A DNA stretch of 64,000 bases from the NCBI GenBank assembly GCA_024688685.1, contig JAILDX010000032.1, positions 1 through 64,000 of the forward strand. The letters are read 5' to 3'. The translations under genes were made by a program, and so were the position numbers. This document shows, in pieces, positions 1-9,001 of the stretch; the first letter of the stretch is position 1; each line of letters begins with the position of its first letter. This DNA comes from Saccharofermentans sp. Lineage in GTDB: Bacteria; Bacillota; Clostridia; Saccharofermentanales; Saccharofermentanaceae. The notes below the pieces were generated by a model. That model did no database searches. It saw only the letters and a program-made list of their open reading frames with translations, and was not told the DNA's origin.

Positions 1-20
1 GGGTATAAACTCTCAACCAT

Positions 21-136
21 TCCGGTGGTTATTACGATGAGGCCACACCTGTTCCCATCCCGAACACAGAAGTTAAGCTCATCAGTGTCAACAATACTTG
101 GCTGGTAACGGCCCGGGAAGATAGATCGCTGCCGGA
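21..136 (+). rRNA. rrf: 5S ribosomal RNA
   Basis: About 116 nt with the 5S hallmarks: the ends TCCGG and CCGGA pair, and the conserved internal stretches CCCATCCCGAACACAGAAGT and TTGGC(T)GGTAACGGCCCGGGA-like blocks are present in order. It is the large-subunit 5S RNA. The 20 nt before it are presumably the end of a 23S-5S spacer, which would put the rest of an rRNA operon just left of the window. A strong terminator follows. Confidence 0.95.
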
Positions 137-143
137 TTATATG

Positions 144-178
144 ACCCTTTCACCGCAAAACGGTGGAAGGGTTTTTTA
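144..178 (+). terminator. Rho-independent terminator of the rRNA operon
   Basis: Stem CCCTTTCACCG / CGGTGGAAGGG around a CAAAA loop (one G-T pair), followed directly by a run of T. It lies 8 nt after the 5S gene and ends the rRNA transcript. Confidence 0.95.
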
Positions 179-185
179 TTTTCAG

Positions 186-229
186 AAATGTAATATTACA
201 TTTGCGTAAAATCTATTTATTGATACAAT
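186..229 (+). promoter_or_regulatory. Promoter with upstream 18-bp palindrome for the two-component operon
   Basis: A perfect palindrome AAATGTAATATTACATTT (186-203) overlaps the left edge of a promoter. The -35-like TTGCGT (202-207) is followed by 16 nt and an extended -10 TGATACAAT (221-229). The response-regulator start is 37 nt downstream with an AAGGAG site. The palindrome is placed like an operator; its binding protein is unknown and could be the regulator encoded here, although it is not the direct-repeat WalR box. Confidence 0.6.
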
Positions 230-266
230 AAAAAGTGCAATCAGTTTATTTCAAGGAGTTACTGCA

Positions 267-983
267 ATGTCTAAGATTCTTATTGTCGATGATGATGCTT
301 CTATTGTCAGCTCTGCTGCAGATATTATGCGCACATATTCTTTTGATACGATTTCTGCTACCGACAGCAAAGAAGGATTCAGACTTGCAGTCAGCGAGCA
401 CCCTGATGTAATCATCCTCGATTGGATGATGCCCTCTTATAACGGTCTTCAGTTCCTTCAGGACTACCGTGCACAGGGCTTTACTACTCCTATTATTTTC
501 CTTACAGGTAAGGGTGATCTCCCTGAGTATCAGGTAGAGGCTCTGCGTGACGGGGCGGATACATTTATGTCCAAGCCCTATAATCCGAGCGTTCTTGTTG
601 AGACTGTAAGGACTCTTCTGAGAAGATCAGGTTATGATTCCGATTCTTCCAAGAGTGGTCCTTCGGCTAACCGCCGCATCTACTCTGAAGGTGAGCTTAT
701 AATCGATTGCGATGCCATGCAGGCATTCAAGTATGAAGAGAGCTGCAACCTTACAAACAGAGAGTTCCAGCTTCTTCAGTATCTCGAGGAGAATAAAGGA
801 AGGGTTATCCCAAGGTCTGAGTTGTTAAAGCAGGTATGGAAGTATGATTTTCTGGGCGACGAGAGAACCGTTGACGTTACGATCAAGCGCACAAGACAGA
901 AGATCGAGCCTGATCAGAAGAACTTTAAGTATATTATGACGAGACGCGGATCAGGTTACTTTTTCCCTAAAGACCTGACATGA
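267..983 (+). CDS. OmpR/PhoB-family response regulator (WalR/PhoP-like)
   Basis: A DNA-binding response regulator of 238 aa. Receiver domain at residues 1-120 with the acidic pocket DDD (8-10), phospho-acceptor D52 in ILDWMMP, and the KP pair near 103. The winged-helix Trans_reg_C domain spans about 137-236, with LTNREFQLLQYL and the recognition segment ERTVDVTIKRTRQKIE. An AAGGAG site lies 9-10 nt before the ATG. The stop overlaps the kinase start (ATGA), so the two are translationally coupled and form a cognate pair. Context with murA, a YycJ-like hydrolase and rlmH resembles the WalRK region, so cell-wall control is inferred, but WalR identity is not proven. Confidence 0.9.
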   Translation: MSKILIVDDDASIVSSAADIMRTYSFDTISATDSKEGFRLAVSEHPDVIILDWMMPSYNGLQFLQDYRAQGFTTPIIFLTGKGDLPEYQVEALRDGADTFMSKPYNPSVLVETVRTLLRRSGYDSDSSKSGPSANRRIYSEGELIIDCDAMQAFKYEESCNLTNREFQLLQYLEENKGRVIPRSELLKQVWKYDFLGDERTVDVTIKRTRQKIEPDQKNFKYIMTRRGSGYFFPKDLT

Positions 984-3028
984 GCTCTGATTTTATAAAG
1001 GTCCTCACTGAGAATATCATTATTGTAATTATCGCCGGTCTGATCGTTGCATTGGTCGGCGTTATTATCGGTTACCTTATCGGCAATACGTCACTGAGAG
1101 GTGAGGTAGAGCGCAAGCTTAATGAGGAGAAAAAGTCAGGGCTCGTTCAGAGACAGATCATCGACAACGTCGGTCTTGGCGTAATCGTTTACTATAAGTC
1201 TTTTATCATCTACGCAAATAAGACGATAGAACAGCTTCCCGGTTTCCTTAAGGGTGATATTCCGGGAGATATGCAGTCGTTCCTGAACTGTTACGACAAG
1301 GACAACCAGCTTAAGTCAAGCTATCTGCTCGGACTTCAGAACGGTGTAAATACGACGAGGGCCAATTATTTCACGTCCGGAAGGATATATGAGATAAAGA
1401 TACTCCGCAAGACGTCAAAGATCGGCGAGGGTCAGATGGAGATCGTTATCATTGAGGATATCACTCAGATCAAGGATGACGAGAAGAGACAGAAGGATCT
1501 GGCAGCGAATGTCTCGCATGAGCTCAAGACCCCGCTTACTGTCATCAAGGCATCTGAGGTATTCTTCCGCAATGCTTCGCCTGATAATATGCCTACTTAT
1601 GACGATTTCATCAGGTGGGGTGAGAGGATAGTCCTGAACTGCAACAGGATGCAGGATATCGTTGAGGACTTCCTCGTACTCTCGATGACTTCAACGACGA
1701 ACAAGATGGGCATCTTCGATATCGAGGACTGTGTCACCAAGGCGATATCCAACATTTCCGACTATAAGGGAAGAGACAAGGTGGATCTTAGATTTGTTAA
1801 GAGCAGTGAGTACCCGCCGCTCCTTTTCGGTAACGGAAAGCTCGTAATGAGGCTTATCATCAATCTCCTTACGAATGCGGTCAAATACATCGGCTACGAC
1901 GGCAAGACGGCGCCTGACACGATCAAAGTGTCAATACTTACGATCGATGAGAGAATTGCGGTTCAGGTCGAGGATAACGGCAGGGGCATTCCCAATAAGG
2001 ATCTGTCTCACCTTTTCGAGAGATTTTACAGGGTGGACAACTCGGGTTCCAGGGATGTTGGAGGTTCGGGAATAGGCCTTGCCATCGCGAAAGAGATCGC
2101 CGACATGCATGACGGATCCATCGCCGTGAACTCCACCGTAGGCATAGGATCCACGTTCACGTTCGTTATGCCTATCGCGAGCACGATATTTGAGAGCACG
2201 AGAGACGACGGCAAGGCAGGCATTATAAGCGACAAGCCGTTCTACCGTGCGGCAGCGCTGTTCCTCGGTTCACAGATATGCGAGGTGGCAAGGTCTATGG
2301 GATATGACGACATGGAGCCGCTGATCTCGGATTATGAGAATACACCTGACATTGAGAAGGCGGAGAAGGACAAGAAACTGGCAATGCTTATTAAGGGCAT
2401 GAGTGAAGAGAGGTTTGCTGATCTTCTGGATGAGCTCCTGTATATTGATACGGAGATGGATGATCTTGACGATCTCTCAGAGGAGGAGACTGCTGTTCCG
2501 CTTATTGAGGACATAGAGGAAGAGGAGACCAATCAGGCTCCGGCACAGGCACCTGAGATCACAGAAGAGCCTGAACCGCCCGTACAGATAATAACGAGCG
2601 ATGCCGACATGATAGAGGTCGAGCCCGTCACGATCGATGTCAATCCGGTACATATTCCGGTTTCGGCAGCGGTGAAGGAAGAGGTCAATACTTCAGAAGA
2701 ACTGGAGATCATGAGACAGAAGGAGGAGGCGAGGAAGATACTCACCCAGACCATCCTTCCGAGGAGTGCGCAGTTTAAGGCGCAGGAGAGCCATGCGCCC
2801 GCTAATCCTGTAAATGAAAATACCGTTACAAATACAGCTTCCGCGAAGGTAATACACCCCGAAATGCCCAAAAAGGAGTATAATACAGAAACCAAAAAGC
2901 GTACGGGCAAGCGTGATTCGCTGTTTGGCGGTCTTCAGCACGTAAACGAAGACAAAAAGACCGAGGTCAGGTCATCTCTCAAGATGATACTTGACGAGAA
3001 CGATACACGTTCAAGCGGTAAGAAATAA
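980..3028 (+). CDS. Sensor histidine kinase with long acidic C-terminal extension
   Basis: Partner kinase of the preceding regulator, 682 aa. One N-terminal membrane helix (about 11-35), a PAS-like region (55-165), then HisKA with the H box NVSHELKTPLT (phospho-histidine H180). The HATPase domain has an N box (NLLTNAVKY), G1 (DNGRGIP) and G2 (GGSGIGLAIA), ending near residue 400. There is no extracellular sensor loop, so sensing is probably intracellular or in the membrane. About 270 further residues are rich in Glu, Asp and Pro with no recognised domain; this tail is not part of the usual kinase architecture. It overlaps the regulator by 4 nt and is followed 6 nt later by murA. Confidence 0.9.
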   Translation: MSSDFIKVLTENIIIVIIAGLIVALVGVIIGYLIGNTSLRGEVERKLNEEKKSGLVQRQIIDNVGLGVIVYYKSFIIYANKTIEQLPGFLKGDIPGDMQSFLNCYDKDNQLKSSYLLGLQNGVNTTRANYFTSGRIYEIKILRKTSKIGEGQMEIVIIEDITQIKDDEKRQKDLAANVSHELKTPLTVIKASEVFFRNASPDNMPTYDDFIRWGERIVLNCNRMQDIVEDFLVLSMTSTTNKMGIFDIEDCVTKAISNISDYKGRDKVDLRFVKSSEYPPLLFGNGKLVMRLIINLLTNAVKYIGYDGKTAPDTIKVSILTIDERIAVQVEDNGRGIPNKDLSHLFERFYRVDNSGSRDVGGSGIGLAIAKEIADMHDGSIAVNSTVGIGSTFTFVMPIASTIFESTRDDGKAGIISDKPFYRAAALFLGSQICEVARSMGYDDMEPLISDYENTPDIEKAEKDKKLAMLIKGMSEERFADLLDELLYIDTEMDDLDDLSEEETAVPLIEDIEEEETNQAPAQAPEITEEPEPPVQIITSDADMIEVEPVTIDVNPVHIPVSAAVKEEVNTSEELEIMRQKEEARKILTQTILPRSAQFKAQESHAPANPVNENTVTNTASAKVIHPEMPKKEYNTETKKRTGKRDSLFGGLQHVNEDKKTEVRSSLKMILDENDTRSSGKK

Positions 3029-3034
3029 GGATTA

Positions 3035-4351
3035 TTGATTTTGAAGAATTATGCATATAAGATAAACGGCGGCAAAAAGCTCGTCGGAGAGATTGAGATA
3101 AGCGGAAGCAAGAATGCGGTACTGGGCATTCTTGCGGCTGCAATGCTCGTTGACGGACCACTTACACTTGAGAATGTTCCGGATATTTCCGATGTCCGCG
3201 TTATGGTTGAGCTTTGCAGGTCTCTGGGCGCTGAGATTGAGATGGTCGATGTCCATACGCTCAGGATAGACCCCAGATCGATCTGTACATATAAGGCTGC
3301 CGGCCCGCTTGTTTCGCAGATAAGAGCATCCTACTATCTCATGGGTGCGCTCCTCGGCAGATTCGGCAAGGCATCGATCAGACTTCCAGGCGGATGCAAT
3401 TTCGGTGACAGACCTATAGATCTCCATCTCAAGGCATTCCAGCTCATGGGCGCGAAGGGTGCAAGACCCAGTGATATCGATGCGGGTATCGTCAATTTGT
3501 CTGCAAATCCTTTAAGAGGCGCGAAGATCTATTTCGATATCGTCAGTGTAGGCGCTACGATCAATGCGATGCTCGCAGCATGCAAGGCGGAGGGAACGAC
3601 GGAAATCATCAACGCGGCAAAAGAGCCTCACATTGTTGACGTTGCTAACTTCCTTAACGCCATGGGCGCGAGGATCAAGGGTGCAGGTACTGACACGATC
3701 AAGATCACGGGTGTTCCGTTCCTCAAGGGAGACTTCGTATATTCAGTCATTCCTGACCAGATCGAAGCAGGAACATATATGGTGGCAGCTGCCGTTACAG
3801 GCGGCGATGTCATGATAACAAATCTCATCCCTACACATATGGAGCCTTTGTCGGCGAAGATGCGTGAGATGGGTTACATCGTTGAAGACGGCGATGACAG
3901 CATCCATATCTACAGAGAGCCCGGTACTGATATCTATGCTACTAACGTAAAGACGGCTCCGTACCCCGGATTCCCGACAGACCTGCAGCCTCAGACGGTT
4001 GTTCTCCTCTGTCTCGCAGAAGGTATGGGAAGGATGCACGAGAACGTCTGGCAGAACAGATTCCAGTACATTCCCGAGCTTCAGAAGATGGGTGCGAACA
4101 TTAATGTATTTGAACGCCATGCGCTGGTTAACGGCATAACGAGATTTAAGCCCGCAACAGTCCTGGCGACGGACCTCAGAGCAGGCGCGGCGCTTGTATG
4201 TGCGGCACTTGCGGCAGAAGGAACTTCTTATATTACTCATGCAGCGAGGATCGACCGCGGTTACGAGCATATCGTCAGCAAGCTTAGGTCCCTCGGCGCA
4301 GAGATCGAGCGTGTGGAGTACGACAGCATAATGGACGATCCTGAGGCCTGA
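3035..4351 (+). CDS. murA: UDP-N-acetylglucosamine 1-carboxyvinyltransferase
   Basis: Catalyses the first committed step of peptidoglycan synthesis: transfer of enolpyruvate from PEP to UDP-GlcNAc in the cytosol. Length 438 aa, close to the family norm. Visible family blocks are GEIEISGSKNAVL near the N-terminus (PEP/UDP-GlcNAc site), the catalytic-loop cysteine in LPGGCNFGDRP, and PGFPTDLQPQ. Start is a TTG, either 3035 or 3041; the second gives MKNYAYK and a 10-nt spacing from AAGG, so it is a real alternative. Sits between the kinase and a YycJ-like hydrolase, fitting an envelope-control operon. Confidence 0.93.
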   Translation: MILKNYAYKINGGKKLVGEIEISGSKNAVLGILAAAMLVDGPLTLENVPDISDVRVMVELCRSLGAEIEMVDVHTLRIDPRSICTYKAAGPLVSQIRASYYLMGALLGRFGKASIRLPGGCNFGDRPIDLHLKAFQLMGAKGARPSDIDAGIVNLSANPLRGAKIYFDIVSVGATINAMLAACKAEGTTEIINAAKEPHIVDVANFLNAMGARIKGAGTDTIKITGVPFLKGDFVYSVIPDQIEAGTYMVAAAVTGGDVMITNLIPTHMEPLSAKMREMGYIVEDGDDSIHIYREPGTDIYATNVKTAPYPGFPTDLQPQTVVLLCLAEGMGRMHENVWQNRFQYIPELQKMGANINVFERHALVNGITRFKPATVLATDLRAGAALVCAALAAEGTSYITHAARIDRGYEHIVSKLRSLGAEIERVEYDSIMDDPEA

Positions 4352-4352
4352 T

Positions 4353-5153
4353 ATGAAGGGTGACATAGTTCTTATACCCCTTTACAGCAGCAGCGAAGGC
4401 AACTCCACTCTTGTACAGGTAAACGGCCATTCAATCCTCATTGATCTTGGAAAGAACTGTAAGCAGTGCACTATTGCTCTTCAGAAGGCAGGCGTTTATG
4501 CCGATGACATCGAGGCGGTATTCCTTACTCATCATCATTCCGACCACATAAGCGGAGTTAATGTCTTTATGCGCAAGCATTCGACGCCCGTCTATGGTAC
4601 AAAACCGACTCTGGCAAAGATAGGCGAAGCGCCTGCAGGATTATTTCATCCGATCACAGAGAAGAGTGTGACGGATTTCCCGGAGTTTGGGATGAAGGTG
4701 ATCTCATATCCCACTTATCACGATGCAGCTGGTTCCGTAGTATACCGGATTGAGAACACGGTGACAGGCAAGTCAGTCTGCGTTATGACCGATATTGGGG
4801 TAGTCACCAAGGGTTTGCTCGACTTCTGCAACGGCTGTGACGGCGGTCTTTTTGAGTCAAATTACGACGAATACATGCTGGATAACGGCCCCTACGACTA
4901 CATGCTCAAGAAGCGCATCAAGGGCGAGGGAGGACACATAAGCAACGTTGAGTGCGGAAAACTGATTGAGTTCCTTCTCGCGGGAGGTACGAGCAAGTTC
5001 ATCCTTGGCCATATCTCGCCTCACAACAATACCCCCGATATCGCTCGAAACACAGTGGTGACACACCTGAAGAGCAAGGGCTACCTTGATGGGACCGACT
5101 ATGAGATACAGACCGCCTCACGATTTGAGCCGGTTAAGGGGATCGAGATATGA
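4353..5153 (+). CDS. MBL-fold metallo-hydrolase, YycJ/WalJ-like
   Basis: Metallo-beta-lactamase-fold protein of 266 aa. The signature LTHHHSDHISGV (HxHxDH) supplies the binuclear metal site, with further ligands in YHDAAGS, MTDIGVV and LGHISPHN. Family members next to WalRK in Firmicutes (YycJ) are thought to act as nucleases or in coordinating division and replication; the substrate here is not known. It starts 1 nt after the murA stop and overlaps rlmH by 4 nt, so it is part of the same operon. Confidence 0.85.
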   Translation: MKGDIVLIPLYSSSEGNSTLVQVNGHSILIDLGKNCKQCTIALQKAGVYADDIEAVFLTHHHSDHISGVNVFMRKHSTPVYGTKPTLAKIGEAPAGLFHPITEKSVTDFPEFGMKVISYPTYHDAAGSVVYRIENTVTGKSVCVMTDIGVVTKGLLDFCNGCDGGLFESNYDEYMLDNGPYDYMLKKRIKGEGGHISNVECGKLIEFLLAGGTSKFILGHISPHNNTPDIARNTVVTHLKSKGYLDGTDYEIQTASRFEPVKGIEI

Positions 5154-5614
5154 AGATCCGCATAATATGTCCCGGTAAGATCCGCGAGAGATTTCTTTCT
5201 GACGGCATCGACGAGTATAAGAAGAGACTCTCAAAATACTGTACGGTTGAGATAATCGAAGTTCCTGACTGCCCTGATACGATGCCTATTGACCAGGCAC
5301 TTGCGACAGAGGGGGAGAAGATCCTGTCAAAGATTTCTTCAGGCGATGTACTGTGGGTCATGGACATTCACGGCAAGGAATATACGTCTGAAGAGCTGTC
5401 AGCTGTTATGGTAAGCGCTCTGGAGAAAGGCGGGAGTACACTCAGTATCGCTATCGGAGGGAGTAACGGTCTGTCGCCGGAGCTGGTGAAGAGAGCTGAC
5501 AGGAGAGTGTGTTTCGGAAAGATAACGATGACGCACCAGATGACGAGGCTGCTTCTTATGGAACAGTTATACAGGGGATTTAAGATTTTCCATAACGAGA
5601 AGTATCACAAGTAG
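5150..5614 (+). CDS. rlmH: 23S rRNA (pseudouridine-1915-N3)-methyltransferase
   Basis: SPOUT-class methyltransferase, 154 aa (E. coli 155). It methylates pseudouridine 1915 in helix 69 of assembled 70S ribosomes. The C-terminal SAM-binding knot is visible as FVIGGSNGL-type sequence (IAIGGSNGLSPELVKRA), followed by MTHQMTRLLLMEQLYRGFKI and the characteristic terminal HNEKYHK. ATG overlaps the stop of the YycJ-like gene. The yycJ-rlmH neighbourhood is seen in Bacillus as well. Confidence 0.95.
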   Translation: MKIRIICPGKIRERFLSDGIDEYKKRLSKYCTVEIIEVPDCPDTMPIDQALATEGEKILSKISSGDVLWVMDIHGKEYTSEELSAVMVSALEKGGSTLSIAIGGSNGLSPELVKRADRRVCFGKITMTHQMTRLLLMEQLYRGFKIFHNEKYHK

Positions 5615-5642
5615 TTATGCTCCTCTGCGATTACCGAACCCG

Positions 5643-5679
5643 TTACCGATTTTACTTCAAAACTTGCAAAAATCGGTAA
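5643..5679. repeat. Perfect 11-bp inverted repeat after rlmH
   Basis: TTACCGATTTT (5643-5653) and its exact complement AAAATCGGTAA (5669-5679) flank a 15-nt loop. There is no following T run, so it is a weak candidate terminator and could equally stabilise the mRNA 3' end or bind a protein. The rest of 5615-5776 shows no gene. Confidence 0.5.
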
Positions 5680-5776
5680 CACTCAGCAACACTCAGTTTT
5701 ATCTACGGAGTTATGTACAGGAACATTAGCGCCGGGCTTATAAAAAGGGATTTTAAGCGCTTTATGATATAATCAT

Positions 5777-5805
5777 TTGACAAATATAAAAGCGGTCTAT
5801 ATAAT
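5777..5805 (+). promoter_or_regulatory. Consensus sigma-70-type promoter of the histidine operon
   Basis: TTGACA (5777-5782), a 17-nt spacer and TATAAT (5800-5805): a perfect match to the consensus. The operator palindromes begin one base after the -10 box, and hisZ starts 58 nt downstream of it. Confidence 0.92.
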
Positions 5806-5840
5806 ACTTTAGTCTGCTAAAGTCTTTAGCACGCTAAAGT
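5806..5840 (+). promoter_or_regulatory. Two tandem palindromic operators (CTTTAG-N4-CTAAAG)
   Basis: Site 1 is ACTTTAGTCTGCTAAAGT (5806-5823), a palindrome apart from its centre. Site 2, CTTTAGCACGCTAAAG, lies at 5824-5839. Their centres are 17 bp apart, and the junction GCTAAAGTCTTTAGC is itself palindromic. They cover the expected transcription start, the classic position for a repressor. Established knowledge: a TrpR/YerC-family regulator (HisR) is proposed to control his genes in Firmicutes. That this is its site is inference; no such regulator gene is in the window. No T-box is present. Confidence 0.75.
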
Positions 5841-5863
5841 GAATTTATAAATGGAGATACGAT

Positions 5864-7063
5864 ATGGGTAACAACAAGTTTTACACACCGGACGGATTTA
5901 CCGACCAGCTGCCGGAGGTATGTGCCTTCAAGAGAGATGCGGAAAAGAAGCTCCGCGACATCTTTACGGGAAGCGGATACATGGAGATCGAGACGCCCGG
6001 CGTCGAGTACAGCGATATATATGTTTCGACAGGACTCGTTCCTCAGGAGGATCTTTACAAGTTCTGCGACCACAAGGGCAGACTTCTGTGCGCAAGGTAT
6101 GACGGCACCGTTCCTGCAGTAAGATTTGCTGCTAACCTTTATAAGGACGAGCCTCTTCCGCTGAGACTGTTCTACATCGAGAACATGTACCGTTTCATGA
6201 AGACGGGCGGTGGCAAGCAGAACGGATTCACCCAGGCAGGTGTCGAGTTCATGGGCGCAAAGGGCAACGAGACTGACAGCGAGGTAATCGCTCTTGCGAT
6301 CGAGTCAGCACTCGGGATCGGCATTAAGGATCTTCAGGTCTCAGTCGGACAGACGAGGTTTTTCGAGGGACTTTCCAGACAGTTCAACTTCTCTGACGAT
6401 ACTAAACAGAAGGTCAGAAATGCCATCAACCAGAAGGACTCCGTAACAGTGGAGCAGGTTGCAAAGGAGGCAGGTCTTTCATCTTATGAGGCGCAGACAC
6501 TCCTTATGCTCATCGAGTGCCAGGGCGGATATGACGTGATCGATAACTTCAGGCAGAGAGTTACAGAGGATAGCGCAGTGGCGGCTCTCGACGATCTGAA
6601 GCAGATACTCGATATCATGAATGAGTACGGATATCTCAAGTACATAACAGTTGATCTCGGCCTTATCGGAGGTGAGAACTACTATACGGGAATTATCTTT
6701 AAGGTATATACATATGAATTAGGATTCCCCATCATCGGCGGAGGCAGATACGACAATGTTGCCGAGCTTTTCGGACGCAAGATGGAGGCAGTCGGCTTCT
6801 CGCTCTCACTTACTCTTGCCATTACGGCTCTCATGAGACAGGGCCTTAAGCTTGAGCGTCAGACGGCATCAGCTGTCGTCGGTTATGACAGAAACATCAA
6901 GGGTGCGAGAGCAAAAGCGATAGCACTTGCAAAGGCACTCCGTGAGGAGTACACGTCCGTTATCCTGGACAGCAGCGGAATGACTGAGGAGGAGCTGGAC
7001 AGCTACAGCGCCCTTAATAATATCCCTGCAGCATTTTTCGTGAATGAGGGGGAAGAAGCATGA
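5864..7063 (+). CDS. hisZ: ATP phosphoribosyltransferase regulatory subunit
   Basis: HisRS-like paralogue (399 aa) needed by short-form HisG for activity and histidine feedback. It carries the class II synthetase-like fold: [21 protein letters not shown] at the start, [13 protein letters not shown] motif 2, and [16 protein letters not shown], but it lacks the tRNA-charging anticodon domain. GGAG lies 7 nt before the ATG. The next gene is the 213-aa short HisG, so this is HisZ rather than hisS. First gene after the operator-bearing promoter. Confidence 0.93.
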   Translation: MGNNKFYTPDGFTDQLPEVCAFKRDAEKKLRDIFTGSGYMEIETPGVEYSDIYVSTGLVPQEDLYKFCDHKGRLLCARYDGTVPAVRFAANLYKDEPLPLRLFYIENMYRFMKTGGGKQNGFTQAGVEFMGAKGNETDSEVIALAIESALGIGIKDLQVSVGQTRFFEGLSRQFNFSDDTKQKVRNAINQKDSVTVEQVAKEAGLSSYEAQTLLMLIECQGGYDVIDNFRQRVTEDSAVAALDDLKQILDIMNEYGYLKYITVDLGLIGGENYYTGIIFKVYTYELGFPIIGGGRYDNVAELFGRKMEAVGFSLSLTLAITALMRQGLKLERQTASAVVGYDRNIKGARAKAIALAKALREEYTSVILDSSGMTEEELDSYSALNNIPAAFFVNEGEEA

Positions 7064-7701
7064 TCACAATAGCATTATCAAAGGGACGTCTGGCAGAGCA
7101 GGCTCTGGATATTCTTGAAGCGGCAGGCTACGACGTATCCGCAGGCAGAGAGAAGTCGAGAAAGCTCATTCTTGAAGATGAAAAGACAGGACTGAGGTTC
7201 ATCCTTGCAAAGCCGGCAGATGTGCCTACTTACGTTGAGTACGGCGCCGCAGACCTCGGAGTGGTTGGCAAGGACACACTTCTTGAAGAGGGAAGAGGGC
7301 TTTATGAGGTCATCGATCTCGGTTTCGGGAAATGCAGGATGTGCGTTGCAGGTCCAGCAGAGCTGAAGGGAAAACTTGATACGATCCCTAACAAGAGAGT
7401 AGGAACGAAGTATCCGAATATCACCAGGCATTATTTCGAGGATGTGAAGAAGGAGAGCGTCGAGATCATTAAGCTTAACGGCTCCGTGGAGCTCGCGCCC
7501 CTCATCGGATTATCGGAGGTCATAGTCGATATCGTCGAGTCGGGAAGGACACTGTATGAGAACGGACTGGATGTGCTGGAGACAGTAGCAGAGATCTCTG
7601 CAAGAGTCGTCGTAAACCGCGTGTCCATGCAGATGAAGGCGGATGAGATCAGGCCGATGATCGCAAAGATCAGAGAACAACTGGCAAAGGAAGAGAAATA
7701 A
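7060..7701 (+). CDS. hisG: ATP phosphoribosyltransferase catalytic subunit, short form
   Basis: Catalyses step 1 of histidine synthesis: ATP plus PRPP to phosphoribosyl-ATP. 213 aa, the short form without the C-terminal ACT-like regulatory domain, which agrees with hisZ immediately upstream. Visible blocks are [33 protein letters not shown] and the PRPP loop in [21 protein letters not shown] overlaps the hisZ stop. Confidence 0.96.
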   Translation: MITIALSKGRLAEQALDILEAAGYDVSAGREKSRKLILEDEKTGLRFILAKPADVPTYVEYGAADLGVVGKDTLLEEGRGLYEVIDLGFGKCRMCVAGPAELKGKLDTIPNKRVGTKYPNITRHYFEDVKKESVEIIKLNGSVELAPLIGLSEVIVDIVESGRTLYENGLDVLETVAEISARVVVNRVSMQMKADEIRPMIAKIREQLAKEEK

Positions 7702-7702
7702 T

Positions 7703-9001
7703 ATGCGTTGTAAGTTAATAGAAGGTACAAAGGAAAACCTGGCGGAAGTATGCCAGCAGCTCGGCTTAAGGAGCAAGATGCAGAAGTCTGATGTTGTTTC
7801 GATCGTTCAGGAAGTCCTTGATGACATAAAAGAGAATGGCGATGAAGCCGTGCTCAAGTACACGAAAAAGTTCGATGGCGCTGATCTTACGCCCGCGACT
7901 ATGCGTGTAACAAAGGAAGAGATCGACAGCGCCATTAATGAGATCGAACCCGATCTTTTGAGGATCATCAAAAAGGCGGCAGAGAACATCAGGACTTTCC
8001 ACGAGAAACAGCGCGAGGAAGGTTTCATGATGGACACTGCAAAGGGTTCAAAGATCGGCGTAAGGGTAAGACCTCTTGCAACAGCCGGTGTCTATGTTCC
8101 CGGCGGTACGGCACCGCTTCCGTCAACAGTTCTTATGGACGTTATCCCTGCTTCCGTTGCAGGCGTTAAGAGGATCGTGTTCTGCACACCTCCGCGCAAG
8201 GACGGAACGATCGCACCGGTAATCCTCGCAGCGGCTTCAATCGCAGGCGCAACAGAGATCTACAAGGTCGGAGGTTCACAGGCGATCGCTGCAATGGCAT
8301 ACGGAACAGAGACGATCCCGAGAGTGGATAAGATATGCGGCCCCGGAAACATCTTTGTCAACACGGCAAAGAGACTTGTATACGGTCAGGTAGATATCGA
8401 CATGTTCGCAGGTCCTTCAGAGATCCTGATAATCGCCGATAAGACAGCAGATCCCGAGTTCGTTGCGGCAGATATGCTGTCTCAGGCAGAGCACGACAAG
8501 ATCGCTTCGGCTATCGTACTGACAGATGACAGGGAGCTTGCCGAGAAGGTTCTCGAGTCAAGCGACAGAAGATCCGAAGAGGCACTCCGCAAGGAGATCC
8601 TCGAGTCTTCGCTTCAGACATACTGCGCGATCATAGTCTGCGACAGTCTCGATACGGCGGTTGCATTCTCGGAGGAGATCGCTCCCGAACACCTTGAGCT
8701 CTGTGTGGCAGAACCCGAGAAGATGCTCGAGAGTATCAACAATGCAGGCGCGGTATTTATGGGCAATTTCTCACCCGAGCCGCTGGGAGACTATTTCGCA
8801 GGCCCCAACCATACGCTTCCCACATCGGGAACTTCGAGATTCTTCTCACCTCTCAACACAGGTGATTTCTATAAGAAGATGAGCGTCATCAACTACAATG
8901 AGGAATCGCTCAGGGAAGTATATGAAGACGTGGCAAAGTTTGCTGACAGTGAAGGACTTACATGTCACGCGGAATCTTTAAGAACAAGGTTTAACAGATG
9001 A
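7703..9001 (+). CDS. hisD: Histidinol dehydrogenase
   Basis: Zinc enzyme oxidising L-histidinol to L-histidine with NAD in two steps, the last reactions of the pathway. 432 aa, typical. Characteristic blocks are [50 protein letters not shown] with the Zn/catalytic histidine and glutamine, and [10 protein letters not shown]. Starts 1 nt after the hisG stop. Confidence 0.97.
   Translation: MRCKLIEGTKENLAEVCQQLGLRSKMQKSDVVSIVQEVLDDIKENGDEAVLKYTKKFDGADLTPATMRVTKEEIDSAINEIEPDLLRIIKKAAENIRTFHEKQREEGFMMDTAKGSKIGVRVRPLATAGVYVPGGTAPLPSTVLMDVIPASVAGVKRIVFCTPPRKDGTIAPVILAAASIAGATEIYKVGGSQAIAAMAYGTETIPRVDKICGPGNIFVNTAKRLVYGQVDIDMFAGPSEILIIADKTADPEFVAADMLSQAEHDKIASAIVLTDDRELAEKVLESSDRRSEEALRKEILESSLQTYCAIIVCDSLDTAVAFSEEIAPEHLELCVAEPEKMLESINNAGAVFMGNFSPEPLGDYFAGPNHTLPTSGTSRFFSPLNTGDFYKKMSVINYNEESLREVYEDVAKFADSEGLTCHAESLRTRFNR

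Noticed and set aside
5615..5863. Histidine T-box or attenuator before hisZ
   Set aside because: No run of His codons, no T-box motif and no terminator next to hisZ; tandem operators explain regulation better.
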